A DNA stretch of 38,508 nt from [Clostridium] aminophilum (GCF_900101295.1 NZ_FOIL01000031.1:1-38508), one strand, 5' to 3'; positions 1 through 8,119 are shown, counted from the first letter of the stretch. Translations and numbers: made by a program. The notes: generated by a model not told the origin, from the sequence alone.

Positions 1-160
1 AAGCTGTCACCTAACGGTGACCAGCGGCGGCGCGCAAAGTCCGCGGGGCTCCCCTCAGGACTGAGGGGATGGGGGAGCCGAAGTCCGCTTGCGGACTTTG
101 TTCTCCACGCAGCTCCACCCTTCCTGCAGGAGGCCCTGGCGGCTGCCGCAAAAATGCCTG
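1..160 (-). repeat. Interspersed GC-rich repeat, left copy
   Basis: Bases 1-44 are an exact reverse complement of 38426-38469. A second block at 81-103 is the exact reverse complement of 38411-38433. The unit contains a perfect hairpin (GTCACC, four-base loop, GGTGAC). Compared with the right-hand copy this one carries an extra hairpin-forming insert of roughly 35 bases at about 45-80. The part at 117-152 resembles a third, degenerate copy at about 32700-32760. No gene is seen here; it lies downstream of the lipoprotein gene. It is probably a chromosomal interspersed repeat that ended the assembly. Confidence 0.8.
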
Positions 161-206
161 ACACGCGCCAAACACGGTTCGCCTCGTTCTGTATGACGCG
201 TCCATC

Positions 207-1871
207 TTAACCCGCAAAAATCGTATTGTCGAGAAGTTCCTCAATCGGGTACTTATCCTCCACAATGTGCGGCCATACATCCCCGTTCACATGGAAGCGG
301 ACAATCCTGCCGTCATCGGTGCGGCAGTCCGTGATCGACTTGTCATCGGTACGGATAAAGGAGATTTTGGTTCCCTTCTTGACCGTTTCCCGATGTGATT
401 TCTCCGTCTCGAGCGACTCCAGAACATCCAGTTCGATATCCTGTTTCAGCGTCAGCTGGAAATCCTCCCAGGGCTTAAGTGCAAAATATTTGTCATTCGG
501 CTCAAGTCTTCCGTCTTTTCCCGCACGATAGCTTCGCTCCATCTGCATGGAGGACAGCAGTTCCGTGCGGCCGCCCAGAATCATCGCCTCCGGATCGATC
601 ATAACCGCGTCATAGACTCCTGCCGTTTCCTGATAAAACTTCATTTCTTCCGTTTTCGAAAGCTTGAGGGAACTCAGGCTCTGCCAGTCATTTTCCGTAA
701 AGTCATTGCAGTACAGATAATCTCCGTCTTTTGTGTGAAGGTGATAGATGGATTCCCGATAGGAATACGGCTGATACGTTGCCTGTTTTCCGGCATAGTC
801 CACCCTGAGCGTCTCGATGTAGCTGCTGCCATCCGACGGATCATACTGGAATGATACTTTGAGGTCGGCTCCGCCGATGGAATACGTCTTTCCCTCCTCC
901 AGCTCTTCAATATACTGCTCCGGCACTTCAAAGAAACGGGTGTCGATCAGTTCCGGGTAATCTTCCGCCTTCAGTTTGACATAAAACTTTCCGGCCGCAT
1001 ACGGTCCGATATCATATTGATTGAACACAAACTGCAAGCCGTCGCGATCCGCGTACCAGTTCAGATATGCGGTGTCATTCTCCCCTTCATATCCGTCCCC
1101 TTTCATCATCTCACGGATCCGGTCCGAAAGTTTTTCGCCGTCACTCATTTTTCCGTCCTGATCAAACAGGCCGTCCGCATTCTCATTCTGTTTCGGCACT
1201 TCCGCAGCCAGAATCTCCGGAATGTTCTCCGTGTCTTTCACGATATCGGCCAGTTTCAGCCGTTTTCCGGTAGCTGCGTCGAAGGTGTAGGCCGTCGTCT
1301 CACTGAAGCCGTGCGCCCCGCCGAGAAAGCTGTAATTCTCCCGGACAACCGTCAGGCATCCCGAATCCGCGCGAACCGGCTTAACGATATTCTCATTTTC
1401 AAACGAATTAAACAAATCGTCCTGTGCGTGCTGCGCTCTCATCTCCTCCGCTTCGGCGGCATTATCCTTCACAAAGTTCTTCGAGATTTTTTCGGTATCC
1501 CCGTTGATCTTGTCCACGGCCGCGAGAATTTCCGGCTTCACCTCATCCGCACGTCCGGTATCCGGATTCACATACACATCCGCGCCGAGAAGATTGTATT
1601 TCGAAGCGACCAACAGTGCCTCTTCATTCTTTGAGTATTTCCAATCCCCCGTGTTTTTGCTGGTGATATGATACGGATAGCACGGTTCCGCGTCCTTTTT
1701 ACTCTCGTTCTCCTCCGCCGCAGAACTCTCTCCGGCAGTATCCTTCTCCGCGCTTCCGGTTTCCGAAGCGTTCTGTGCCGCAGAATCCTTTTCCTGCGCC
1801 TTCCCGGCATTCTGACAGCCGGCGGACGCAAGAAGCGCCGACGCCATCACGGCAAGCCAAATCTTCTTCAT
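207..1871 (-). CDS. Secreted lipoprotein with DUF4163/DUF3298 (RsiV-like) region
   Basis: The 554-residue product begins with a lipoprotein signal peptide: MKK, a hydrophobic stretch and the lipobox LLASAGC, with the modified Cys at residue 19. An acidic, Ser/Glu-rich linker follows. A segment around residues 175-225 (FLGGAHGFSETTAYTFDAATG) has the GGAH.....T.. .F...TG pattern of DUF4163/DUF3298 proteins, a family that includes anti-sigma factor RsiV and surface lipoproteins. The C-terminal half is not recognised. The start at 1871 is chosen over an in-frame ATG seven codons upstream because GGAGGA sits eight bases before it and the signal peptide begins there. It is a monocistronic minus-strand gene. 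The role, perhaps binding a wall component or peptide, is inference. Confidence 0.8.
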   Translation of the reverse strand: MKKIWLAVMASALLASAGCQNAGKAQEKDSAAQNASETGSAEKDTAGESSAAEENESKKDAEPCYPYHITSKNTGDWKYSKNEEALLVASKYNLLGADVYVNPDTGRADEVKPEILAAVDKINGDTEKISKNFVKDNAAEAEEMRAQHAQDDLFNSFENENIVKPVRADSGCLTVVRENYSFLGGAHGFSETTAYTFDAATGKRLKLADIVKDTENIPEILAAEVPKQNENADGLFDQDGKMSDGEKLSDRIREMMKGDGYEGENDTAYLNWYADRDGLQFVFNQYDIGPYAAGKFYVKLKAEDYPELIDTRFFEVPEQYIEELEEGKTYSIGGADLKVSFQYDPSDGSSYIETLRVDYAGKQATYQPYSYRESIYHLHTKDGDYLYCNDFTENDWQSLSSLKLSKTEEMKFYQETAGVYDAVMIDPEAMILGGRTELLSSMQMERSYRAGKDGRLEPNDKYFALKPWEDFQLTLKQDIELDVLESLETEKSHRETVKKGTKISFIRTDDKSITDCRTDDGRIVRFHVNGDVWPHIVEDKYPIEELLDNTIFAG

Positions 1872-1885
1872 AATTTTGTCCTCCA

Positions 1886-1956
1886 GGCTCAAGCAGACAA
1901 GCTTGCTTGTCTATTTGAGCCGTCAATCAAAGTTTGAAAGTTTACTTTCAAACTTT
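1886..1956 (-). promoter_or_regulatory. Two strong hairpins in the lipoprotein 5' UTR
   Basis: On the minus strand a 12-bp perfect hairpin (AAAGTTTGAAAG, loop of 4, 1929-1956) is followed by a hairpin at 1886-1921. The second has arms GGCTCAA/TTGAGCC and AGACAAGC/GCTTGTCT separated by a 2x2 internal loop. It ends one base before the GGAGG Shine-Dalgarno site of the lipoprotein gene. The structures could protect the mRNA or affect ribosome access. Neither is followed by a U-tract, so they are not terminators. Confidence 0.6.
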
Positions 1957-2136
1957 TCTCCTCCTGCTTTGTTTCTCCCTTATCCTTATAATGGATGCCT
2001 TTCATACAGGCACCTATAGCCATTATCATTATGTCGGATAATCTCATATTATAATATTTTCCCCTGAATGTGTCTGACGAAATGCTGACAGCTTTCTTAA
2101 ACAGCTCTTCTCAGTCTTCTTAATCTCAATCTGCCG

Positions 2137-2243
2137 GTCTTTCCACAGTCCTTCTATTGACTTTCCGCTGTCTTTCCGTTGGCTTTCCGTTGACTTTCCG
2201 TTGACCTTCCGCTGTTGTTTCGTTATTTTCCCGTTATCTTTCC
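2137..2243. repeat. Phased 11-bp tandem repeat array
   Basis: Almost ten consecutive 11-base units fit without a gap from 2137 to 2243. The consensus is close to GACTTTCCGTT: GTCTTTCCACA, GTCCTTCTATT, GACTTTCCGCT, GTCTTTCCGTT, GGCTTTCCGTT, GACTTTCCGTT, GACCTTCCGCT, GTTGTTTCGTT, ATTTTCCCGTT, ATCTTTCC. The array lies in the divergent gap between the lipoprotein and the HTH-ATPase. No gene is seen in 1957-2395 apart from this array and an AT-rich, promoter-like stretch at about 2270-2390. Confidence 0.85.
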
Positions 2244-2395
2244 AAGATCATTGCGGGCCTTCCCCTTATTATCTTTTATATTATTGTTATACAATATAGA
2301 CATCAAAAATGCAGAATGTTACAATAAAGCTGATTATTGAGGAATTATTCCGAACGTATAGTTACATTATTCTCATCAAAAAGTGAGGTATACCT

Positions 2396-3898
2396 ATGCT
2401 TACTGTCAATGAGCTCGCAAAATTCTGGGGAGTTTCCGAACGATGGGTGACACAAATGTGCCGAAGCGGCAAGATTGCCGGTGCCGTGAAGGAAGGCCGC
2501 AGCTGGAAAATTCCGGACAATGCGGACCGTCCGAAGGATCTCCGCATCAAAACCGGTAAATTCACGAAGGCTGCCGCTCAGAGCGACGCCCGTCTTCTTC
2601 CTCTTCCGGTCGGCATCTCCGATTACGTGAAAGTGCAGAAAGAATACTACTATGTCGACAAAACCCTTCTGATCCGGGATATTCTCGACAAGAAGCCGTA
2701 TGTCTCCCTCTTCCTGCGTCCGAGGCGGTTCGGAAAAACGCTCAACATGGATATGCTCCGCGTCTTCTTTGAGAAGGCGGATTATGACACCAGCGTGTAT
2801 TTCTCCGACAAAAACATATGGAAATGCGGCAAGGATTATCAGGACTATCAGGGACGCTACCCGGTGATCTCCCTGACCTTCAAAGATGTGAAATACCCGG
2901 ACTGGAAGTCTTCCAAACAGAAGATCGCCCACATTCTCCAGGCAGAGTTTGACCGTCACCGTCAGGTTCTCGAAGGCGAAACGCTCTCGCGCAAGCAGAA
3001 GGAATACTTTGAAAAAATCCTCAACGCCGAGGCGTCCGATATCGAGCTCTCGGCTTCTCTCGAATACCTGACCGCAATGCTCGACGCGTATTACGGTGTC
3101 GCCCCGATCATCATCATCGATGAGTACGACACCCCCATTGAACAGGGCTACTCAAAGGGATTCTATAAAGAAGTCACCGGATTTATGCGCAATTTCTTCT
3201 CCGGCGGCTTTAAGGACAATCCGCATCTGTCCTTCGGCTTCATGACCGGAATTCTGAAATTTGCGCAGGGAAGCCTCTTCAGCGGACTGAACAACCTCCG
3301 GGTTCACTCCATGATCGATAAGGATTATGCATCCTATTTCGGTTTCACCGAGGAAGAAGTCCAGAAGCTCTTGGAATACTATCACCTCGGCAACAAGTAC
3401 CGCGAGATCCGCAAATGGTACGACGGGTATCTGATCGGCGACACAACCATCTTCAACCCGTGGTCCATCATCAGCTACGTGGACGATGGCTGTACTCCGG
3501 ATACCTATTGGGTTTCCACCGGCAACAACGCGATTCTGGATGACATCCTGAAAAATGCCACCAACGATATCAGCACCCGCATGAACAATCTCCTGCAGGG
3601 AAGTGCGGTTCTGGCTCCGCTCGACTCCGGCGTCACCTATCCGATGTCCACGACCGACCCGAGCCATATGTACAGCTTCCTTCTCGCAAGCGGATATCTG
3701 AAAGCGAAACGCAAGGGCATCAGCGGAACCGGCAACATGATCTGCGAGCTCTCCATTCCGAACAAAGAAATCAGCACCGTCTACCGCGCCAAAGTTCTGA
3801 GCCATCTCCAGCAGGCCGGCAAGATTTCGCAGAATTCCGTCAACGCGATTCAGGGAGCACTGATCTCCGACGGAGACGATGTGCTCACAAAGGCATAA
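2396..3898 (+). CDS. HTH-domain AAA-ATPase-like protein lacking the usual nuclease end
   Basis: The 500-residue protein has an N-terminal MerR/excisionase-type helix-turn-helix (about 1-47; VNELAKFWGVSERWVTQMC). An AAA-ATPase-like domain (PF09820 type) follows, with the phosphate-loop variant RPRRFGKTLNMDM (about 108-120) and Walker B IIIIDEYDTP (about 238-247). Conserved family blocks such as WYDGY and FNPWS are present. Family members usually continue into a PD-(D/E)XK nuclease domain. Here the protein stops about 40 residues after the PNKEI block, and a strong terminator follows at once, so the nuclease is absent rather than frameshifted. Start: GTGAGG lies eight bases before the ATG. It is a single gene. 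The family is common in gut Clostridia and its function is unknown. Confidence 0.85.
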   Translation: MLTVNELAKFWGVSERWVTQMCRSGKIAGAVKEGRSWKIPDNADRPKDLRIKTGKFTKAAAQSDARLLPLPVGISDYVKVQKEYYYVDKTLLIRDILDKKPYVSLFLRPRRFGKTLNMDMLRVFFEKADYDTSVYFSDKNIWKCGKDYQDYQGRYPVISLTFKDVKYPDWKSSKQKIAHILQAEFDRHRQVLEGETLSRKQKEYFEKILNAEASDIELSASLEYLTAMLDAYYGVAPIIIIDEYDTPIEQGYSKGFYKEVTGFMRNFFSGGFKDNPHLSFGFMTGILKFAQGSLFSGLNNLRVHSMIDKDYASYFGFTEEEVQKLLEYYHLGNKYREIRKWYDGYLIGDTTIFNPWSIISYVDDGCTPDTYWVSTGNNAILDDILKNATNDISTRMNNLLQGSAVLAPLDSGVTYPMSTTDPSHMYSFLLASGYLKAKRKGISGTGNMICELSIPNKEISTVYRAKVLSHLQQAGKISQNSVNAIQGALISDGDDVLTKA

Positions 3899-3910
3899 AA
3901 ATTCAAAACA

Positions 3911-3955
3911 ACCGCCGCATCCTCCCGGACTTCCGGAAGATGCGGCGGTATTTTG
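3911..3955 (+). terminator. Intrinsic terminator of the HTH-ATPase gene
   Basis: ACCGCCGCATC pairs with GATGCGGCGGT around an inner CCGGACTTCCGG hairpin, followed by TTTTG. It begins 13 bases after the stop codon. Confidence 0.85.
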
Positions 3956-4015
3956 TACCTTTTTCCTGTATTTCCGTTATTATATTTCGATTATCGTCAT
4001 ACCAGTTTCCGAATC

Positions 4016-4114
4016 GTTCACTCCCGGTTCCCGATCCATTCAGTCCCGGAGGCCCGATCCGTTCAGTCCGGAGGCCCGATCCGTTCAGTCCGGAGGCCCG
4101 ATCTGTTCAGTCCC
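4016..4114. repeat. 22-bp tandem repeat overlapping the end of the FNT gene
   Basis: About 4.5 copies of a 22-23 base unit, best copies GTTCAGTCCGGAGGCCCGAT plus CC/CT at 4061-4082 and 4083-4104. A 23-base copy lies at 4038-4060, a degenerate copy at 4016-4037 and a partial copy at 4105-4114. On the minus strand each unit carries ACTGAAC. The first unit supplies the TGA stop of the formate/nitrite channel gene (4107-4109), so the array looks like repeated duplication of that gene's 3' end. Confidence 0.9.
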
Positions 4115-4868
4115 GTTTTCCGGCGAGATAATACGGAAGCGCAACAAACACCGCACCGCCGAGAATATTGCCGATCGTGACCGTCAGAAGATTGTAGACA
4201 TAACCGCCGATCGTGATCGCAGGGCCTGCCGGTGCAATGAGCGCCAGCGTCAGCTGCGTCATATTCGCGATACTGTGCTCAAACCCGCAGATAACAAAGG
4301 TGAAAATGCACCAGAAAATCATGATCAGCTTTCCGCTCTCCGACTTGCAGCGGCCTGCGCACCAGACGCCGAGGCAGACAAGCACATTGCAGAGAATTCC
4401 GCGAATCACAAGCGGAAGAAACGGCACCGCCACCTTCGCCTGTGCACCTTTGGCAAGAAATGCCTCCGTCGCCTCTCCAAACAGTCCGGAATACCGGAAT
4501 AAAAGCGCCAGAAGAACGGAACCTGCGAGATTGCCCAGCCAGCAGGTGATCCAGAACTTCAGAGTCTGCGAGAGTGTCACCTTCTTTTTCATCATACCGG
4601 CCGCCATGACCATGTTGTTGCCGGTGAAGAGTTCCGCCCCCGCGATGACCACAAGACTGAGCGCCACGCTGAAGGCACCGCCCATCACGATCTTGGTCGC
4701 CGGAGCGCCGGCCAGCTGTCCTCCGATGACATTGGTCAGTATATTTCCGAATCCGATAAACGAACCTGCCACCGCGGCAGAGACAAAGTAACCGGCCGGA
4801 TTTGTCTCCATAAACGCTATCTTTTTCTCCGCATTTCCGGCTACCGCTTCAAAATCCGCCTCATACAT
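4107..4868 (-). CDS. Formate/nitrite transporter family channel (FocA/NirC-like)
   Basis: This 253-residue integral membrane protein has the length and about six membrane segments of FNT pentameric channels, which move small monovalent anions such as formate, nitrite or hydrosulfide across the inner membrane. Both family signatures are present: AGAELFTGNN (about 78-87) and CGFEHSIANM (about 189-198), including the central pore histidine. The substrate cannot be told from sequence. The start has GGGGGG about nine bases upstream. It lies 100 bases downstream of a MocR-type regulator on the same strand, with its own promoter between, so that regulator is a plausible controller. The stop codon lies within a tandem repeat. 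Confidence 0.9.
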   Translation of the reverse strand: MYEADFEAVAGNAEKKIAFMETNPAGYFVSAAVAGSFIGFGNILTNVIGGQLAGAPATKIVMGGAFSVALSLVVIAGAELFTGNNMVMAAGMMKKKVTLSQTLKFWITCWLGNLAGSVLLALLFRYSGLFGEATEAFLAKGAQAKVAVPFLPLVIRGILCNVLVCLGVWCAGRCKSESGKLIMIFWCIFTFVICGFEHSIANMTQLTLALIAPAGPAITIGGYVYNLLTVTIGNILGGAVFVALPYYLAGKRD

Positions 4869-4909
4869 ATGAAAATCCCCCCTGAATGATGCTGATATTC
4901 TCTAGCTTT

Positions 4910-4938
4910 ATTGTATTCAATTCGATGCAGCCGGACAA
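4910..4938 (-). promoter_or_regulatory. Predicted sigma-A promoter for the FNT channel gene
   Basis: Minus strand: -35 TTGTCC (4933-4938), 17-base spacer, -10 TACAAT (4910-4915), about 40 bases before the ATG. Confidence 0.6.
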
Positions 4939-4968
4939 TTTACACTGTTTAGAAAACTGCCTCTCCCA

Positions 4969-6237
4969 CTACCGTTTTGTAAAGTTTTCCGTCTTCTTTT
5001 CTTTCCGTTTTCTCCGCCGCACCCGGTTGATATGGCGCTCAAAATCCCCGCTCCGCAGAAGCTCTGCCAGAACATACTGATCATACGCCGGAACGGTGCA
5101 GGAATAGAATCCCAGCCGCCGGTGAAAGATCTCGATCAGCCGCTCCGGAAGGATCATATAGCCCACACGGATTGACGGCGCGATCGTCCGGGAAAAGGTA
5201 TTCATGTAGATGACATTTTCCTGCTCAGTCATCGAAAACAGGGAATTCTCCGCCCTGCCCGAGATGGTAAGCTCCGAGTCATAATTGTCCTCGATAAGGA
5301 TTCCGCCCCGCTGCGCGGCCCAGCCAAGATATTCCTGTTTTTTCGTTCCGCCGACCGAGATCCCGGTGGGATAGCTGTTAAACGGCGTGATGTGAAGAAC
5401 CGTCGCCCGGGTCTTTCGAAGATCCTCCGATGCGATGCCGTCCGGCTTTAGCGGAAGCATGTCACACCGGATGCCGTATGCCTCGTAAACCTGACGGATC
5501 TTTCCGTAGGACGGATCCTCCAGCGCAAATACCGTCTCTTTCCCGAACATCTGCGCCACAAGGCTGTAGAGATACTCCGCCCCCGACCCGATGATGATCT
5601 GATCCGGTTTCACATGGATCGAGCGGCTCCGCGCCATGTATGCGCTGATCTCCGAGCGGAGTTCTGCGCAGCCGTCATTCGGCGATTTCACAAGGATCCG
5701 CTCGCCATAATCCAGCAGAACACGGCGCATCGTTTTTGCAAGCACCGTGTACGGAAACTCAGAGTCCGTATGAAGATGAATATGGCCATGTACCTTCGCT
5801 GCGGACGATCCGTAAGAAAATGCCGGTACCGAAGCGTGGGCCGATTTCGGCGGAAAATTCAGCGCAGAGGAACCGCCTGACCCGGACCGGTCGTCAAACA
5901 TGGGTTCCGTTTCCCATGATTTGCCGGCAGCTTCCATCCACTGTCCCGTCAACGAATGCTCCATCCCGATCACCGCCGGCATTCCCTGAAAGTCACTTTT
6001 TTTGAAAATGACATAGACGCCGCTCCGCGGTCTCGCTTCCGTATATCCCTCCTCGCAGAGAAGTTCCACCGTATGCTCGATCGTGATGACACTTACACCG
6101 GTCTCCTCCGCCATCGTCCGCTTGGACGGAAGTTTGCTTCCATAGGAATAAACGCCCGCAATGATGTCACTGCGAAGCATCTGATAAAGCTGAATGTAAG
6201 CCGGAATCCGGCTGGTTCCATCAATCTCGTAATTCAT
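4969..6237 (-). CDS. MocR/GabR-type regulator with altered, truncated PLP domain
   Basis: The 422-residue protein has an N-terminal GntR-type winged helix (about 8-75; SKLPSKRTMAEETGVSVITIE) joined to a fold-type I aminotransferase-like domain. In the MocR family the latter binds PLP and senses an effector. The PLP-ring region EDNYDSE is kept. The Schiff-base lysine expected in the block TFSKT.AP.(I/L)R is Arg (TFSRTIAPSIR, codon CGG). The protein also stops shortly after FERHIN.VRR, about 80-90 residues before the usual end of the family (GabR is 479 residues). It may therefore bind PLP weakly, bind another ligand, or be decaying. It sits upstream of the FNT channel gene on the same strand. 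No clear Shine-Dalgarno site is seen. Confidence 0.85.
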   Translation of the reverse strand: MNYEIDGTSRIPAYIQLYQMLRSDIIAGVYSYGSKLPSKRTMAEETGVSVITIEHTVELLCEEGYTEARPRSGVYVIFKKSDFQGMPAVIGMEHSLTGQWMEAAGKSWETEPMFDDRSGSGGSSALNFPPKSAHASVPAFSYGSSAAKVHGHIHLHTDSEFPYTVLAKTMRRVLLDYGERILVKSPNDGCAELRSEISAYMARSRSIHVKPDQIIIGSGAEYLYSLVAQMFGKETVFALEDPSYGKIRQVYEAYGIRCDMLPLKPDGIASEDLRKTRATVLHITPFNSYPTGISVGGTKKQEYLGWAAQRGGILIEDNYDSELTISGRAENSLFSMTEQENVIYMNTFSRTIAPSIRVGYMILPERLIEIFHRRLGFYSCTVPAYDQYVLAELLRSGDFERHINRVRRRKRKEKKTENFTKR

Positions 6238-6240
6238 CTG

Positions 6241-6246
6241 ATTATA
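6241..6246 (-). promoter_or_regulatory. Perfect -10 box three bases before the MocR start codon
   Basis: TATAAT on the minus strand is separated from the ATG at 6237 by three bases. There is no Shine-Dalgarno site at normal distance; AAGGA is about 16 bases away. If this -10 is used, transcription would start at or beside the ATG, giving a leaderless mRNA. The -35 region is weak. Confidence 0.35.
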
Positions 6247-6470
6247 CCGTTATTCCTTATTTGAAGACTATTGCCACACCAGTTTTATAGTACCGTAAAG
6301 ATTAGCCAAAGTAAAAGGGCTCATTTTCAGAAACGGTTGCTTCTACTGTATAAAAACGTGTGGAAGCGACTCCCATGACAAGTTTCGGCTTGTCTGTTCA
6401 TCCGAGAATTCCTGTTTTTCCGTCATCAGATTCTGTACTATATTAAATACAACAAATCACAACGTACCAT

Positions 6471-6513
6471 ACAAAGGAAAGCGCCCGGGAAGTTTCCGGG
6501 CGCTTTCCTTTGT
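6471..6513. terminator. Long perfect bidirectional terminator hairpin
   Basis: An 18-bp perfect stem (ACAAAGGAAAGCGCCCGG with its complement) surrounds a seven-base loop. A-rich and T-rich outer arms let it act in both directions. It lies between the divergently placed MocR upstream region and the 3' end of the MATE gene, about 105 bases after the MATE stop. The rest of the 6238-6618 gap holds MocR upstream sequence and a small hairpin (GACAAG/CTTGTC, 6377-6394). Confidence 0.8.
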
Positions 6514-6591
6514 ATACCGATAAGTTTGTTCCAGATGTTTCGGACTTCCGTTGCGCGAATGGAATATCTCTTTCGTCAACAGATCTGCTTA

Positions 6592-6620
6592 TTGCTCATA
6601 TTGCTCTTATTGCTCTTATT
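6592..6620. repeat. 9-bp tandem repeat at the MATE 3' end
   Basis: Three copies of about nine bases (TTGCTCATA, TTGCTCTTA, TTGCTCTTA) lie directly after, and touch, the MATE stop codon on the minus strand. The array is short and has no assigned function. Confidence 0.7.
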
Positions 6621-7953
6621 ATTTCTTCGTGCGCGATATGTATATCAGACCGCCAAAACACAGCACGATCTGCAGGACGGTGGAACAGGGTGTCGCAAGA
6701 CCGATATGGAAGAGAGATCCCGGCATCATCCGGCTCATCAAAAAGGATACCGGCACCCGGACCGCAAATGCTCCAAGGATGCCCTGCGCCATGACAAATG
6801 TCGTATATCCCATTCCATTATAGAATCCGATAAAGCAGAACAGAAAGCAGGTAAACAGGCAGTCTATCGCATACGCCTTTATGTACTCTGCTCCTGCCAC
6901 AACAACCGCCTCATCCGAAGTGAATACTCCCGAGAGCAGATCTCCGTGAAAAAATCCCGTATAAAACATTACCGCGCCAAAGATAAAGGAGATCCCAACC
7001 GCAGCCCGGAATCCCCGGAATGCCCTGTCCAGTTTTCCTGCGCCCCTGTTCTGTGCGACAAAAGCCGACATCGACTGCATAAAGGACATGGGCACAAGCA
7101 TGATGAACACGCATACCTTTTCTGCAACGCCGATTCCGGCGGACGCGATCAATCCAATGGAATTCACAATGGCGAGGATCACAAGAAACGATATGCCCAC
7201 CAGCAGATCCTGTACTGCAATCGGTATTCCAAGCACAAGAATTCTTCGGATGATACGCCGGTTCCATGCAATCATTTTCTTTTCCAGTGTAAACGGCAGC
7301 TCCTTATGCGAAATGAGAAGATAAGAAATGACAACACTGATAAACTGCGCTCCTACGGTAGCATAAGCAGCACCTTTTGTTCCCATGTGTAAAACAGCCA
7401 CCAGTAAAATGTCACCGATGATATTGCAGATACATGCGATCAGAACCGTGATCAGCGGAGTATTGGAATCCCCTATGCCTCTGAAAACGCCGCCGATCAT
7501 ATTATAGGCCATAATCACGATGATCCCGCCTCCGCAGATCCGGATATACGAAGTTGTCAATTCGAATGCCTCCGCCGGAGCGTGCATGGTCATGGCAAGC
7601 CCCGGCGCGATAACCGGTATGAATACCGTAAGAAAACACCCGATCACCGCAAACAGTGCCAGTCCGCTGCCGACAATCTGTCCTCCCTCATCCGCACGTT
7701 TTTCTCCGATTTTCTGACCGAGAAAAATGGTCATGCCCATACACAGGCTGCTGATAATATTCGTCAGAGTAGCCATAATCTGGGAACCGGTCGAAACGGC
7801 AGATACATCGGTCGAATCCGCAAACTTTCCAACAACCAGAAGATCCACCGCTCCGTACATAGCCTGCAGAAACAATGCCAGAAGAACCGGTCCGGCAAAT
7901 TTGAGAAACGGCAATACGATCGCACCCGTTGTAAAGTCAATTCTTTTTTCCAT
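6619..7953 (-). CDS. MATE-family multidrug/cation exporter (MepA-like)
   Basis: This 444-residue, roughly 12-segment membrane protein has the two-half pattern of MATE exporters, which expel cationic compounds using a Na+ or H+ gradient. Typical blocks are the N-terminal GPVLLALFLQAMYGAVDLLVVG, the half-1 GIGDSNTPL and the second-half FVAQNRGAGK. Length matches the family (about 440-460). Start: AGAGAGGACGATTCA precedes the ATG. A strong promoter and a structured leader with a terminator lie upstream, so expression is probably controlled by transcription attenuation. It is the only gene in its transcript. Confidence 0.9.
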   Translation of the reverse strand: MEKRIDFTTGAIVLPFLKFAGPVLLALFLQAMYGAVDLLVVGKFADSTDVSAVSTGSQIMATLTNIISSLCMGMTIFLGQKIGEKRADEGGQIVGSGLALFAVIGCFLTVFIPVIAPGLAMTMHAPAEAFELTTSYIRICGGGIIVIMAYNMIGGVFRGIGDSNTPLITVLIACICNIIGDILLVAVLHMGTKGAAYATVGAQFISVVISYLLISHKELPFTLEKKMIAWNRRIIRRILVLGIPIAVQDLLVGISFLVILAIVNSIGLIASAGIGVAEKVCVFIMLVPMSFMQSMSAFVAQNRGAGKLDRAFRGFRAAVGISFIFGAVMFYTGFFHGDLLSGVFTSDEAVVVAGAEYIKAYAIDCLFTCFLFCFIGFYNGMGYTTFVMAQGILGAFAVRVPVSFLMSRMMPGSLFHIGLATPCSTVLQIVLCFGGLIYISRTKK

Positions 7954-8113
7954 TGAATCGTCCTCTCTTCCAATAAGCTTTCCTCTCCGAAACCACAGGA
8001 AGTGCAGCGCCCTTTCCTACAGTCAAAAAAAGAGCCGGACAAGAAGCCGGCATCTCAGCCAGCCATCTTATCCAGCTCGTTATTTCAAATCGAATAACTC
8101 ACCCTCCGATGAC
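7954..8113 (-). ncRNA. Riboswitch-like leader of the MATE gene (guanidine-IV/mepA candidate)
   Basis: The predicted transcript starts near 8113 and runs about 160 bases to the MATE ATG. It contains GGAGGGTGAG (8098-8107) and a hairpin GTTATT/AATAAC. Two mutually exclusive hairpins follow. GCTGGC-TGAGAT-GCCGGC (8046-8063) acts as antiterminator, and GCCGG-loop-CCGGC followed by seven U (8025-8051) is an intrinsic terminator. They share 8046-8051. Known biology: the guanidine-IV riboswitch (mepA motif) is found in Clostridia upstream of MATE genes and works by transcription termination. Its match here rests on context and architecture; the exact consensus was not checked. Confidence 0.55.
8025..8051 (-). 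terminator. Attenuator terminator in the MATE leader
   Basis: GCCGG and CCGGC (8034-8051) pair around an eight-base loop, followed on the minus strand by TC and a run of seven T (8025-8031). It lies between the promoter and the MATE start, so it controls read-through into MATE. Confidence 0.75.
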
Positions 8114-8119
8114 GTTCAC

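Noticed and set aside
1017-1634. A 205-codon plus-strand frame inside the lipoprotein gene
   Set aside because: It is antisense to a well-supported lipoprotein with signal peptide and ribosome site.
4016-4114. CRISPR-like short repeats
   Set aside because: The units are head-to-tail with no spacers and no cas genes are present.
6526-7392. A 288-codon plus-strand frame opposite MATE
   Set aside because: Low-complexity start (a Leu run from the 9-bp repeat) and Arg/His-rich composition; antisense to the MATE gene.
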